64,000 nucleotides of DNA from Streptomyces rhizosphaerihabitans (GCF_025399795.1 NZ_JAODTZ010000018.1:62001-126000); one strand, 5' to 3'. Counted from the stretch's first letter, positions 25,957 through 36,417 are shown. Numbers and translations: made by a program. The notes: generated from the sequence alone by a model not told the origin.

Positions 25957-28784
25957 TCAGTCGGCGGCGAGCAGGTGGGCGGGGGCGATCCGGGACAGCC
26001 CCCGGATCGGGACTGTCAGAGCCGCGCTCACCAGGGCGGTCGCGGCAAGCGTGGCCAGCAGTGCGGCGCCGGCGACCGCAAGGAGGTGTCCGTGCAGCAC
26101 GCCCTGACCGAGCGACAGCACCACGAGCAGGCCGGCCACCGCGCCGGTCAGGCCGCCCAGCAGAGCCAGTCCGATCCCCTCGTACAGGGTCAGCATCGCC
26201 AGCTCGCGGTTGGTCCAGCCGGTCGCCCGCAGCACCGCGAGATCGGCGGCGCGCTCGCGCTGCGAGATGATCAGTACGTCGATAGCGCCGGCGGCACCCA
26301 GCAGCAGGGAGAGGGCGACGCTGAGGTAGTCGGCCCCGCGTGCCTGCGCCACCACGGCGTTGCCGAGCAGCGAGCCGGCCGCCTCGCCGCGGAAGGCCAG
26401 TGTCAGGGCGAGCAGCACGGTGAAGGCGGCCACTCCCAGCGCCAGCCCTGCCGCGCCCAGCAGCGTGCGGCCCCGCACCCGCAGCAGGTTGAGCACGGCC
26501 AGTCCGGCCACCGAACCCACCGGGCGGGAGCGGCGGGCCGCGGTCACAGGGGGTCGGACGGCTGCCATAGGCCCCAGCCGGGCGGCGAGCCAGGCGGGGA
26601 TCAATCCCGCCGCCAGGGCCACGAGGAGCGCCACCGGCAGGACGAGGAGTGACTTGGCGCCGGCGCCGGGCTGTCCCAGCATGCGGCCAAGGGCGTAGGC
26701 GAGGACCGTGCCCGCGGCTCCGGCAGCGAGGCCGATGACCGCCAGTTCGCCGAGGACCAGGCGGAGTACTTCACCGCCGCTCCAGCCCAGGCAGCGCAGC
26801 GTGCCGATCTCGGTGCGGCGTGAGCGCACCGAAGCCAGCGCCGCCTGCCCGAGGAAGAGCGCGCACACGACGAGGACCAGTACGAAGAGCACCGCGCTCT
26901 TGGTGTCCACCGCCCTGAGGATCCGCAGTGCCACGCCCTTGGCGACCCAGCGCTCCGTCACATGCGCCGAGGGACTCAGCGCCACCGTCTGAGGGGCGGG
27001 GGAACTGCCGACGGTGACGTCGACCTGGAGCCGGGGGTAGGCGGCCCGGATCGCCCCGGCCACGGCGTTCACCCGCGCACGGGAAGCGGTGTCGACGCCG
27101 CTCACGCCGGCCACCCGGATCCTGATCGCGCTGACCGGCGCCTTGTCCTGCAGGCTCGGGACCCGGCGGCTCTTGGTGAGCGCGGTGATGGAGTCCATCG
27201 TCGTCAGCATGGTGGGCGGCGGGCTGGCGTAACCGCCCAGGTTGCGGTCGGGCCGCAGCGGCTTGTCGTGGAGCACCGCGCGCGTGGCGGGGTCCGCGCC
27301 GGTGACCTGTGGCGACTGGTAGGTCTCCAACGGGACGTCGGACAGTGTCGAGAAGCCGCGCAGTTTGCCGGTGTCGTAGCGGCCGACCAGGCGGACGAAG
27401 GGATTGGGCAGGCGCCCGGAGTCGACCTGGTCGCAGTATCCCAAGCCTAGGCAGTCCGTGGAGGCATGGCTGACCACCTTCCGGTACTGCTTGCCCTGGT
27501 TCTCCTCGGGGACGTAGGGGACGGGCCGCTGTCCTTGGTTGGTCACCCACAGGCCGGGCTTCTGCCGCGGCTGTGCCTGCACGGCGAGGCCGCCGTCGGA
27601 TGTCCGGCGGTAGGTGACAGGGCCCACCGTCCAGTAGGCGCCGGTGTCGAAGGAATCCTCCTCCAGCGCCTTCCGGTAGCCCTTGCTCAGATCGACGCCG
27701 ACCTTGCCCACACGGGTCCCGTGCAGGCCGCGGACGAAACTGGCGGCTGTCGGATTGCCCAGTTTGGAGGGCAGCTCGGCCGGGTCACCGACATCGAGCC
27801 GCTCGACGGCGGCGTTGAGCGTTCCGGCGGTCAGCGGGCTGCTGCTGAGCAGCGCCGGGATGTACGAGTCGTGCTGTCCGTGGATGCTCTTGGAGGACGG
27901 CAGCGTCCACGGCTTGTCCTGCTCGGTGAGCATGCGGCCCGAGGCGATCGCGCCGCCCAGGCCCACCAGGCGGTTCTCGGCCTCAGGATCGACGGCGGAC
28001 AGCAGCACGGGGTAACTGACCGGAACGTCGATGGTGGCCTTGCCCTGCCCGGACTGACAGTTCATCCACGAATTCAAGTCCCGGTCGAACGCCGACCTGT
28101 CACTGAGATCCTCGGCGATGAGGTTCGGCCTCATCGGCAGTTGCAGGTTGAAGTCCGTCTGCTCGGTCTTGTCCCGGTTGAAGTAGAAGCAGACGTCGTA
28201 CTTACCCTTCAGCTGATAGCGCTGGGTGCTCTTGTCGACCGCACCCTTCTCCAGGGTGTCGGACTGGAAGACCTGATCCGACGACGACCCCGACGTCAGA
28301 GGGGAGCGGGTGAGGTAGACGTACTCGTCGGAGGTGCGATAGGCGCCCAGTCCGGCCGTGAGCGTCGGGCTGATGCGCAGGATCTGCCGGGACGCCTTGC
28401 TGTCCAGGAAGCGAGAGACGTCCACGGTGACGGTGCTCATCACCATGAGGTACCCGATGTTGGCGACCGGTGCGGCCACGTCGATCCCGGCCATGCCGCG
28501 GATGCGCCGGTACTGGTCCATGGTGATGCCGCCGAACGTGCCGGACAGGAAGTTCGGCTCGACCAGTCCGCTCTGCCGTTCCACGTCCGTCTGCGAGTTC
28601 GGCGGGCGCACCAGGACGTCGTAGGCGGACCGTGCGTTCTTGCGGACCGTGCCCACGGTGGTCGCCCTGCTGGTGCTCACCGTCGCGGTCAGCAGGGTGA
28701 AGCTGGTCGCCGCCACCAGGATGCCGGCGGCCAGGGCCAGCGCCCGCCCGCGCCGCCGCCGGAGCTGATCGAGGATCATCGTTA

Positions 28785-28788
<4 letters not shown>
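25957..28788 (-). CDS. FtsX-type ABC transporter permease (MacB-like)
   Basis: A 943-residue membrane protein with an N-terminal helix (about 13-35), a very large extracytoplasmic region (40-625), a first FtsX core with three helices (about 640-745, including LRCLGWSGGEVLRLVLGELA), and a second FtsX-like core (about 785-935, including VLRATGWTNRELAMLTLYEG). It pairs with the ATPase encoded just upstream (4-bp overlap). Type VII ABC proteins of this kind usually drive extracytoplasmic mechanical work or export rather than classical transport. The PadR gene is divergent. The substrate is unknown. Confidence 0.9.
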
Positions 28789-29489
<701 letters not shown>

Positions 29490-29512
29490 AGATGCAGCCT
29501 CACCCTCATACA

Positions 29513-29542
29513 TTGTCGCAATTCAAGGGTATGTTGTCACAA
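29513..29542. promoter_or_regulatory. Tandem TTGTCRCAA sites, candidate PadR operator
   Basis: TTGTCGCAA (29,513-29,521) and TTGTCACAA (29,534-29,542) are spaced exactly 21 bp apart (two helical turns) between the divergent ABC and padR genes. The location fits a repressor acting on both promoters. Binding is an inference. Confidence 0.5.
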
Positions 29543-29575
29543 TGCAGAAGGGAGCAATGCCGAAGGGAGAGGTAT

Positions 29576-30205
29576 ATGCCGCTCCACCACGCAGTACTCG
29601 CGCTGCTGACCCAGCGGCCGAACCACGGATACGAACTCAAAGCCCGGTTCGAGGAGGCCATCGGCCCGCAGTGGGGTGGCCTGAACATCGGCCACCTCTA
29701 CCAGATCCTCGAACGGCTGGTCCGTGACGGCTATGTCTCACGCTCACAGGTCACGCAGACCGACCGGCCCGACAAGAACCTCTACACACTCACCGAGGCC
29801 GGCAGGACCGAGCTGAACACGTGGGCGACCAGCGCCTGGGTACGTGTCGGCGGCTTCCGCGACGAGCTGTTCCTGAAACTCCTCGGCGCCGTCGCCCTGG
29901 GCCCGCACGCCCTGACCACACTGATCGAGGCACAGCGGCAGACATACCTGTCCGAACTCGCCGGCCTGGCACAGCAACGCCGGGCCCACGCCGCCGAGCC
30001 GCTGGTCGCGGTCCTGATCGACGCCGCCATCGCGCACACCAAGGCCGACCTCGGACTGCTGGACAGCGCCTCGGCACACCTGGCGCCGCTCGCCGCGGCC
30101 CAAGACGCACAGGCGCCACAGCGTTCACAGCCCCAAGGATCCGGCGGTACGGACACCACCAGCGACGACAGCGGCAGGAGAGGACGCCGGTCGGAGTCCG
30201 CATAG
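29576..30205 (+). CDS. PadR family transcriptional regulator
   Basis: 209 residues. The N-terminal winged helix starts MPLHHAVLALLTQRPNHGYE, with IGHLYQILERLVRDGYVS as recognition region and the wing VTQTDRPDKNLYTLTEAGR. A C-terminal helical dimerisation part (about 85-165) follows, then a disordered Gln/Ser/Gly-rich tail. GGGAGAGG precedes the ATG. It is divergent from a MacB-like ABC operon, a common PadR arrangement where the ligand is often the transporter substrate. Confidence 0.9.
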   Translation: MPLHHAVLALLTQRPNHGYELKARFEEAIGPQWGGLNIGHLYQILERLVRDGYVSRSQVTQTDRPDKNLYTLTEAGRTELNTWATSAWVRVGGFRDELFLKLLGAVALGPHALTTLIEAQRQTYLSELAGLAQQRRAHAAEPLVAVLIDAAIAHTKADLGLLDSASAHLAPLAAAQDAQAPQRSQPQGSGGTDTTSDDSGRRGRRSESA

Positions 30206-30407
30206 CCGACGCCACGCGCGTTCAAAGGTGGTTACGGCGATGAGCGCAGCCGTCACCCGGCTCACAGCACGCGCTTGCGCGGCGACGACCGGACCCCGCA
30301 CCCGGCGATGTGAAGCGACGGCGCATGCGATCCGGGTTGGGTGCGGTTCCTCCGGAGTGATGGACTGATCGAGAGCGGGTGCCAGGGGCGGGTGCCAAGA
30401 TCGCCGC

Positions 30408-30857
30408 ATGGGAGTCATCTATGGCTACTTCGCTGCTGCTGACGATGACGACGCGGTCCGGGCCGTGATGCGTGAGGACGACGAACCGACCGCGACGGGC
30501 TATGACGGGTTCGACGTCAACGGTATGGATCCGACCGTCGACCTGCTGCCGGCGGAGGTGATCCTTTCGGGCCGGTCTGCCGAGACCATCCAGGCGGACC
30601 CGCGGTACGGTCACCTGCTCGCGACGGCCGACGATGGGCAACTGTTGTGTCTGTCGCTGACAGATGCCCTGCGTGACGCGTTCGCCGCCGCTGACCGCGG
30701 TTCATTGCACCACGTGGCCCAGGTATGGGCCGCATCGGACGTGTTCCCCACGCCGCCGGATCCACAGGGCCTTGCGGAGTTCCTCGAGCAGGCCATCGAC
30801 CTGGCGGGCCGGGCGGTCGAGCGAGGGCATCGCCTCTACTGCTGGATCTGCGTCTGA
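30408..30857 (+). CDS. Conserved hypothetical protein, acidic, C-terminal YCWICV
   Basis: 149 residues starting MGVIYGYFAAADDDDAVRAV. It is acidic and probably cytoplasmic, with MDPTVDLLPAEVILSGRS, QLLCLSLTDALRDAFA and a conserved-looking RGHRLYCWICV end carrying two Cys. The pattern recurs in Streptomyces hypothetical proteins, but I know no function. It stands alone just left of the Tn3 transposon, 87 bp from the transposon end. Confidence 0.7.
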   Translation: MGVIYGYFAAADDDDAVRAVMREDDEPTATGYDGFDVNGMDPTVDLLPAEVILSGRSAETIQADPRYGHLLATADDGQLLCLSLTDALRDAFAAADRGSLHHVAQVWAASDVFPTPPDPQGLAEFLEQAIDLAGRAVERGHRLYCWICV

Positions 30858-30995
30858 CGGGCGCCTACCCCCTTGCCTTGCCAGTTCAGCGCCAGGGAGG
30901 AGGTTGAGACGGGGACCGTCGCTAGCTCCTGATCAGACTGTAGGGGGTTCCAGTAGTTCCCGCCGAGAAAACAACGCTAAGGAATGATCCGCAGG

Positions 30996-31886
30996 TCAGT
31001 GCGCGGGTTCCATCGTGGCCTTCTGCTCGTCGTGCTCGCGCAGCATCCGCATCACGGTCGCCGGAGCGGGGTGCTGGCCGCGCTTCTTTCCGATGCGGAT
31101 GACGAGGCGGGAGGCGATCTCGCGCAGCGACAGGTGTTCCTCGTCGCGCAGCCGGAGCGCGGTGGCGAGCATGTCCTCGTCGGAGACCTTCATGCCGCCG
31201 ATGGCCTTGCCCTTGCCGCGGGCGGTCTCCTGGCCTTCGAGGGTCTTGTCGCGGATGTAGTCGCGTTCGGACTCCGCCATGGCGGCGAAGAACGCGAACA
31301 GGGCCGCCCCGTGGCCGGCCGGGTCGTGCTTGCCCGCCAGCGGGCCGGTGAGGAATTCCAGCTCGATCTCGGCGTCGCGTAGTTCCTCGGCGACCTTGAG
31401 CAGCTCCAGGGCGCCGCGCCCCAGCCGCTTCATCTCGTGCACCACGAGCGTGACCTTCGCCCCCAGTGAGCGGTACTCGCGGGCGGCGGCGAGGGTCGCC
31501 TTCATCTCCGGGCGCTCGCGCACGCGCGTGCTGATCTGCTCCTGAAACAGCCGGTGCACCTGGGAAGCTTCGAGGGCGTCTACCTGTGACCGGATCTCCT
31601 GGGTGCGGGTGGAGACACGCGCGTACCCGAGACGGATCTCCATCGGGACGGCGGGCGCCGCGAGCTTCTGCACCGGTAGAGCGGTCCAGGCCGAGCCGGG
31701 ATGCCGGACGGCGGGGGTGGCCACGTGGAGTTCGGAGCGGAGCGCGGGGACGAGTTGGAAGCGGGCCGTGTGGTACTTGAGCGCGACCTTGCCCGCGGTG
31801 GTCCGGCAGGGCGAGCCAGCCGGGGCGGTGCAGGTGGACATCGGGCACTTGTGCGCTTCGACGAGCTTGTGCGGGTCGGTGATCAC
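30996..31886 (-). CDS. tnpR: Serine resolvase (TnpR) with N-terminal zinc-ribbon-like extension
   Basis: 296 residues. The N-terminus (about 1-45) has a CPMSTCTAPAGSPC Cys cluster that may bind zinc. A standard resolvase domain follows from IRLGYARVSTRTQEIRSQVD (catalytic Ser in RVST). It has LVVHEMKRLGRGALELL, an FFAAMAESERDYIRDKT helix and a C-terminal HTH (SLREIASRL). The extension is unusual compared with the roughly 190-residue classical resolvases but occurs in actinobacterial Tn3 relatives. It probably resolves cointegrates at the res-like site directly upstream. Confidence 0.88.
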   Translation of the reverse strand: MITDPHKLVEAHKCPMSTCTAPAGSPCRTTAGKVALKYHTARFQLVPALRSELHVATPAVRHPGSAWTALPVQKLAAPAVPMEIRLGYARVSTRTQEIRSQVDALEASQVHRLFQEQISTRVRERPEMKATLAAAREYRSLGAKVTLVVHEMKRLGRGALELLKVAEELRDAEIELEFLTGPLAGKHDPAGHGAALFAFFAAMAESERDYIRDKTLEGQETARGKGKAIGGMKVSDEDMLATALRLRDEEHLSLREIASRLVIRIGKKRGQHPAPATVMRMLREHDEQKATMEPAH

Positions 31887-31894
31887 GCCGGGAT

Positions 31895-32010
31895 CGTTTC
31901 ACAAGTGCGTTTCACTGATCAAGAGGAAGGAAACGACCGGTGAAACGCGGCGGCCTGCGGGAGCGCCGGTCGGGCGCGGTGTTGCAACAGGGACCACCTA
32001 TGAAACACCT
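31895..32010. promoter_or_regulatory. Candidate res site upstream of the resolvase
   Basis: CGTTTCAC occurs at 31,895-31,902 and 31,908-31,915, its inverted form GTGAAACG at 31,940-31,947, and TGAAAC again at about 32,001. Clusters of half-sites just upstream of tnpR are the normal position of res subsites. Subsite I cannot be placed without footprint data. Confidence 0.5.
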
Positions 32011-32279
32011 TCATCGTTCTGGCATGCCAGATGCCTGACATGGCCGAGGTGCCGCCGGGCGAGTCAACGGGACAATAAGTTGATCTTGAAGCTCCGGTGA
32101 CTGCCCAACTCTCCGATTCGCCCTCGGCGAGGATGCGGTGGACCGTGGCGCGGAGGGGTGCTGACCCTTGCTCACGCCCTGGCGGGCGCCGCGTTCGTTT
32201 ACGTGGTCGGCCACGCAAGTGATCGGCGCGCCCCGAAGCGAGTCGAGGTGGCCGCCTCGCTCCTGCGTCCGGCATTACT
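32011..32279. other. Region between res and the cargo, with a decayed recombinase trace
   Basis: It holds a perfect palindrome TCTGGCATGCCAGA (32,018-32,031). On the minus strand are broken pieces resembling the end of a serine recombinase (NERGARQGVSKGQHPS, then ATVHRILAEGE in another frame). No intact gene. Confidence 0.35.
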
Positions 32280-32324
32280 TGGCTAGCCACATGATTACTG
32301 TTACGTTGGTTATGTGGCCAGCCA
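32280..32324. promoter_or_regulatory. Two palindromes TGGCYAGCCA, candidate MarR operator of the cargo operon
   Basis: TGGCTAGCCA (32,280-32,289) and TGGCCAGCCA (32,315-32,324) sit 35 bp apart as parts of a larger inverted repeat, GGCTAGCCACAT-N18-ATGTGGCCAGCC, ending about 30 bp before the first cargo start. The MarR regulator encoded in the same operon is the obvious candidate ligand. Confidence 0.55.
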
Positions 32325-32355
32325 CACTTCTGGTGGCCGAAGGGATGGAGTCATC

Positions 32356-33261
32356 ATGAAAGCAATCGTTTTCGACCAGTTTGGCGGCCCGGACGTGCTG
32401 CACGAGGCGGACATCGAGGTCCCGCAGCCCGGACCTGGCCAGGTCCGGGTCCGTGTGAAGGCCGCCGGGCTGAACGCGCTGGACGGCAAGATTCGCGCCG
32501 GGATGCTGGAGGCCGTCCGCCCGACGGCCTTCCCCGCCGTCCCCGGTGGCGAGCTCGCCGGCGTGGTGGACGCCCTGGGTGAGGGCGTGAGCGACGTGCA
32601 GGTCGGCGATGAGGTGCTGGGCTGGTCGGACACCGGCTCGTACGCCCAGTACGCGCTGGCCACCACCGTGGCCCCCAAGCCCGCCGGCCTCGACTGGGAG
32701 AACGCGGTCGCGCTGCCGGTGGCCACCGAGACGGCCGAGCGGGTCCTGAACCAGCTTGATGTCGCCGCCGGGGAGACCGTGCTGATGCACGGCGCGTCCG
32801 GAGCGGTCGGCACCCTGGCGATCCAGCTCGCCACAGCCCGCGGGGCACGCGTGATCGCCACCGCGGGCCCCTCCAACCAGGACTACCTCACCGCGCTCGG
32901 CGCCATTGCGACCGTGTACGGCGAGGGCCTGGTCGAGCGGGTGCAGGCGCTGGCCCCCGATGGCGTGGACGCGGTGTTCGACCTGGCCGGGAAGGGAGCC
33001 CTGGAGGACTCCATCACCCTGCGGGGCGGCACCGAGCGCATCGTCACCATCGCCGACTTCGGTGCACGGCAGCTGGGCATCACCTTCTCTCAGGGGTCCC
33101 AGGAACGCTCGACCGTCCGGTTGGCCGCCCTGGCCCAGGACGCCGCGGCCGGCAAGCTCGTCACCACCGTCACCGCCTACCCGCTCGACCAGGCGGCAAC
33201 GGCCCAGCAGGTCAGCGACGCCGGGCACGTGCGGGGCAAGCTCGTCCTGACCGTCGACTGA
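32356..33261 (+). CDS. NADP-dependent quinone oxidoreductase-like (zinc-free MDR) enzyme
   Basis: A 301-residue medium-chain dehydrogenase/reductase. An N-terminal GroES-like fold (MKAIVFDQFGGPDVLHEADI) precedes the cofactor domain with VLMHGASGAVGTLAIQLATA. The catalytic zinc Cys/His pattern of alcohol dehydrogenases is absent, which places it with quinone/enone reductases. It probably reduces quinones or alpha,beta-unsaturated carbonyls using NADPH. First gene of a cargo operon with an OYE homologue and a MarR regulator. The ATG at 32,356 follows a GGAG box. Confidence 0.88.
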   Translation: MKAIVFDQFGGPDVLHEADIEVPQPGPGQVRVRVKAAGLNALDGKIRAGMLEAVRPTAFPAVPGGELAGVVDALGEGVSDVQVGDEVLGWSDTGSYAQYALATTVAPKPAGLDWENAVALPVATETAERVLNQLDVAAGETVLMHGASGAVGTLAIQLATARGARVIATAGPSNQDYLTALGAIATVYGEGLVERVQALAPDGVDAVFDLAGKGALEDSITLRGGTERIVTIADFGARQLGITFSQGSQERSTVRLAALAQDAAAGKLVTTVTAYPLDQAATAQQVSDAGHVRGKLVLTVD

Positions 33262-33344
33262 GCACGCCCGCCCACCGCCTCCCCCCGACCACCCGCTGCC
33301 TTTACGGTGACCGGCCGGTCACCGCCCTATCGAAGGACCCCCTC

Positions 33345-34406
33345 ATGCTGAACGCCCTGTGGACGCCGACCACTCTCGGCGGCATATCTCTGCCGCACCG
33401 CCTGGTCATGGCCCCCATGACCCGTGACCGCTCCACGCCGGAGGGCGTGCCGACCGAGCTGAACGCCGAGTACTACGCCCAGCGGGCCTCGCACGCGCTG
33501 ATCATCACCGAGGGGACCCAGCCCTCCGCCGACGGCCAGGGCTACCTCCTGACCCCCGGCGTCTACGACGACGCGCAGATCGCCGGGTGGCGCAAGGTCA
33601 CTGACGCCGTGCACGCGGCCGGTGGCCGGGTCGTCATCCAGCTGATGCACGTCGGACGGATCTCCCACCCTGACAACACTCCCCACGGGCGCCAGCCGGT
33701 CGCCCCGTCGGCGATCCGCCCCCAGGGCGTGATGTTCACCGCGTCCGGGCCCCAGGAGATGCCCGAGCCCCGTGCCCTGTCGACGCAGGAGGTCGCGGCG
33801 ACGGTCGAGGACTTCCGGCGCGCGGCTGCGGCTGCCGTCGCGGCGGGCGCGGACGGTGTGGAGATCCACGGCGCCAACGGCTACCTGGTGCACCAGTTCC
33901 TGTCCGACAACACCAATCAGCGCGCCGATGGCTACGGCGGCTCGATCGAGGGCCGCATCCGCTTCGCGGTCGAGGTCGCCGCCGCGGTGGCCGACGAGAT
34001 CGGCCCGGAGCGCACCGGTATCCGTATCTCCCCCGCAAACCCCTACAACGACATCGCCGAGTCCGACACCGCCGAGCTGTATCCGGCGCTCCTGGACGCC
34101 CTGCGCCCCCTGGACCTGGCCTACCTCCACGTGATGCACGCCGGCGACGAGGCCCTCCTTGACGCCCTGCGCGCGCAGTGGCCGACCACGCTGATCCTCA
34201 ACCGGGGCGGCACCGACCTGCCCGCCCGCGCCAAGGACATCGACAACGGCACGGCCGACCTCGTCTCCGTCGGCGCCCTCGCGCTCGCCAACCCGGACCT
34301 GGTCGAGCGGCTCCGCGCCGGCGCGGAGCTGAACGCCCCCGATCCGGCCACCTTCTACGGCGGCGGAGCGGCCGGCTACACCGACTACTCCACCCACACC
34401 GGCTGA
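33345..34406 (+). CDS. Old Yellow Enzyme family flavin ene-reductase
   Basis: A 353-residue FMN-dependent alkene reductase of the NADH:flavin oxidoreductase family. Motifs are LPHRLVMAPMTRDRS (FMN phosphate region), VIQLMHVGRISHPD, EIHGANGYLVHQFLSDNTNQ with the substrate-binding His/Asn pair, RADGYGGSIEGRIRF, and NRGGTD and VSVGALALANPDLVERL near the C-terminus. The Thr in place of Cys near APMT is typical of classical OYEs. It reduces activated C=C bonds, consistent with detoxifying electrophiles with its neighbours. It lies 83 bp after the quinone reductase gene. Confidence 0.95.
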   Translation: MLNALWTPTTLGGISLPHRLVMAPMTRDRSTPEGVPTELNAEYYAQRASHALIITEGTQPSADGQGYLLTPGVYDDAQIAGWRKVTDAVHAAGGRVVIQLMHVGRISHPDNTPHGRQPVAPSAIRPQGVMFTASGPQEMPEPRALSTQEVAATVEDFRRAAAAAVAAGADGVEIHGANGYLVHQFLSDNTNQRADGYGGSIEGRIRFAVEVAAAVADEIGPERTGIRISPANPYNDIAESDTAELYPALLDALRPLDLAYLHVMHAGDEALLDALRAQWPTTLILNRGGTDLPARAKDIDNGTADLVSVGALALANPDLVERLRAGAELNAPDPATFYGGGAAGYTDYSTHTG

Positions 34407-34417
34407 GGAAACGAACC

Positions 34418-34897
34418 ATGCCCACCCCCGACCCCCGCATCCCCACGACGGCCGGCGCAGGACCGATGAGCTACGCGATCTTCCAACTCGCCCGCGCCCA
34501 CCGCGCCTACGCCGCCACCCTGCTGCGCGAGATGGACCTGCATCCCGGACAGGAACTGCTGCTGATGCACCTTCTCGACCGGGACGGCCAGTCCCAGTCC
34601 GAGCTGCTCGAATGCCTCGGCGTGGACCACTCCACCATCTCCAAGGCGCTACGCCGCATGCAGGACGCCGGCCTGGTCATCCGCGAGCCGGCCGCACATG
34701 ACCGGCGCGTCATGGTGGTCCACCTCACCGACAAGGGCCGTGCCATGCGCGAGCCCATCGCGGCCCTGTGGCAGGCCCTGGAGGAGACCTCCGCCCGGAA
34801 TCTGTCGGAGCAGCAGGCGCAGTCCTTCGTGGAGACCGCGTACGCCATCACCGAGGCGATCAGCAGCCGCGCGCTGCCGGAAGAAGAGTCCGCGTGA
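34418..34897 (+). CDS. MarR family transcriptional regulator
   Basis: A 159-residue winged-helix regulator. Core motifs are GQELLLMHLLDRDGQSQSEL, the recognition helix DHSTISKALRRMQDAGLVIR and the wing PAAHDRRVMVVHLTDKGRA. It starts 11 bp after the OYE gene (RBS GAGGAAACGAACC) and so belongs to the same operon. It probably represses the cargo through the TGGCYAGCCA palindromes and is released by an electrophile or phenolic ligand; no reactive Cys is obvious. Confidence 0.9.
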   Translation: MPTPDPRIPTTAGAGPMSYAIFQLARAHRAYAATLLREMDLHPGQELLLMHLLDRDGQSQSELLECLGVDHSTISKALRRMQDAGLVIREPAAHDRRVMVVHLTDKGRAMREPIAALWQALEETSARNLSEQQAQSFVETAYAITEAISSRALPEEESA

Positions 34898-35163
34898 CTC
34901 CCCGGTGTGCACCCCATGCCCGCGTACGCCACACCACAGGTGACAAGGGGCACGCGGCCTGGGGTGCACACCGTCCCGCATGCGGCGCGACCACCTCCAG
35001 GTCGGCCGTATCACCCACCCCGTCCCGGCTGCCTTCGCACGCGGCACGTGGCGGCGAGGCGTACCGCGGATCCGCCCCCATGGCCCGCCATCATGAGCCC
35101 CCGGCGCGCAGGCGCCTCCGTCTGCAGCCACCGCCTGTCAGCCTGATGGAAAGTGAGACCTCC

Positions 35164-36084
35164 ATGCCTGCCACCGACCCCACCACCCTCCCGGTCCTCG
35201 TCGTCGGGGCGACCGGCTCCCTGGGGAGCAAGGTCGTCGACGAACTACTCAAGCGCGGCAAGAACGTCCGCGCCCTGGTGAGGCCGGCCAGCGACGCCAG
35301 CCGGCTCGAAAGCCGGGGCGTTCAGATCGCCCGCGGCGACATGCTCGACGTCGACTCGCTCGTGGCCGCCATGAACGGCGCCGACGCGGTCATCACCACC
35401 GCCGCCGGCTACACCCGCGGCGGCAAGAACGCCAACGACATCGACACCATCGGCAACGCCAACCTCGCCGAGGCCGCCCACCGCACCGGCATCCGGCGGT
35501 TCGTCCTGACCAGCATCCTCACCAGCGACCAGACGCCCGATGTCCCGCACTTTTGGCACAAGAAGCTCGCCGAGGACAAGCTCGAACAGCTCGGCGTCCC
35601 GTTCGTCGCCCTGCGCCCGGGGGCGTTCCTCGACCAGGTCGCCAGCATGGCGGGCGACCCGGTCGACAAGGGCCGCATGCTGTGGATCGGCAAGGCCACC
35701 GTCCCGCTGACCTTCGTCCACACCTCCGATCTCGCGGCGTACCTCGCGGCCGCGGTCGACGCCGAGGCCGAGGCCGGTGAACGGATCGACATCGGTTGGG
35801 ACCGTCCGGTCAGCATGCGAGAGGTGGCCGACGCGATGGGCAGCCGGGCCGGAAAGAAGATCAAGGTGTGGGCCGTCCCGTCCGCCGTCGCCCGCGCCGC
35901 AGGAGCCGTCACCGGCCGCTTCATGCCCCTGATCAAGGACCTGGCCGCGATGTTCCGCTGGTTCGAGACCGGACGCTACGTCGCCGACCCCCGCCGCCAG
36001 GAGCAGCTGTTCGGCCCCGTCCCCACGGCCGAGGACGCCCTCGCCCGGTTCACCGACGAGCTGCGCACCGCACAGCACCGGTGA
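35164..36084 (+). CDS. NmrA-like/atypical SDR NAD(P)-binding protein
   Basis: 306 residues. The dinucleotide motif is VLVVGATGSLGSKVVDELLK, followed by ALVRPASDASRLESRGVQIA and RGDMLDVDSLVAAMNGADAV, typical of NmrA-like atypical short-chain dehydrogenases. The catalytic YxxxK motif is not evident, so it may be an isoflavone-reductase-like enzyme or a redox sensor. ATG 35,164 is preferred over 35,146 because the conserved fold starts there and GTGAG precedes it. It is followed by a strong stem-loop (36,224-36,279). Confidence 0.82.
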   Translation: MPATDPTTLPVLVVGATGSLGSKVVDELLKRGKNVRALVRPASDASRLESRGVQIARGDMLDVDSLVAAMNGADAVITTAAGYTRGGKNANDIDTIGNANLAEAAHRTGIRRFVLTSILTSDQTPDVPHFWHKKLAEDKLEQLGVPFVALRPGAFLDQVASMAGDPVDKGRMLWIGKATVPLTFVHTSDLAAYLAAAVDAEAEAGERIDIGWDRPVSMREVADAMGSRAGKKIKVWAVPSAVARAAGAVTGRFMPLIKDLAAMFRWFETGRYVADPRRQEQLFGPVPTAEDALARFTDELRTAQHR

Positions 36085-36223
36085 CAGGACCGCGTCCCAA
36101 CCCTCGCTGCCCGGCGGCCTCACCAGGACGCCCCGGCCTATCCCTCCTGGCCGAGCCACTCCACACGGTTCCGGCCGAGCCGAACGGGTGATGGGGCGGT
36201 CGCTCAGGGCTTCGCTGTCGGGG

Positions 36224-36279
36224 ATGGGGGACACCTGGTGAAGCGCCGCGGTCGCGGGGCTTCACCAGGTGTCCCCCAT
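36224..36279. terminator. Perfect 21-bp stem-loop terminator
   Basis: ATGGGGGACACCTGGTGAAG and one more base pair perfectly with the opposite arm at 36,259-36,279 around a 14-base loop. It lies between two cargo transcription units. The stem is unusually long for a simple terminator, so a protein or RNA-structure role is possible. Confidence 0.7.
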
Positions 36280-36417
36280 TGACAACCAGATGTCCGCACC
36301 TGACTGGGCGATTCGCCGGGTTTCGGCAGAGGATCGAGAGGTGCTGCGGCGACCACTTCGCCGCGGGCCGCAGCGGGGCGACCCCGCAGGGCCGTACCCG
36401 ACAGGTAAGGAGCTGGC

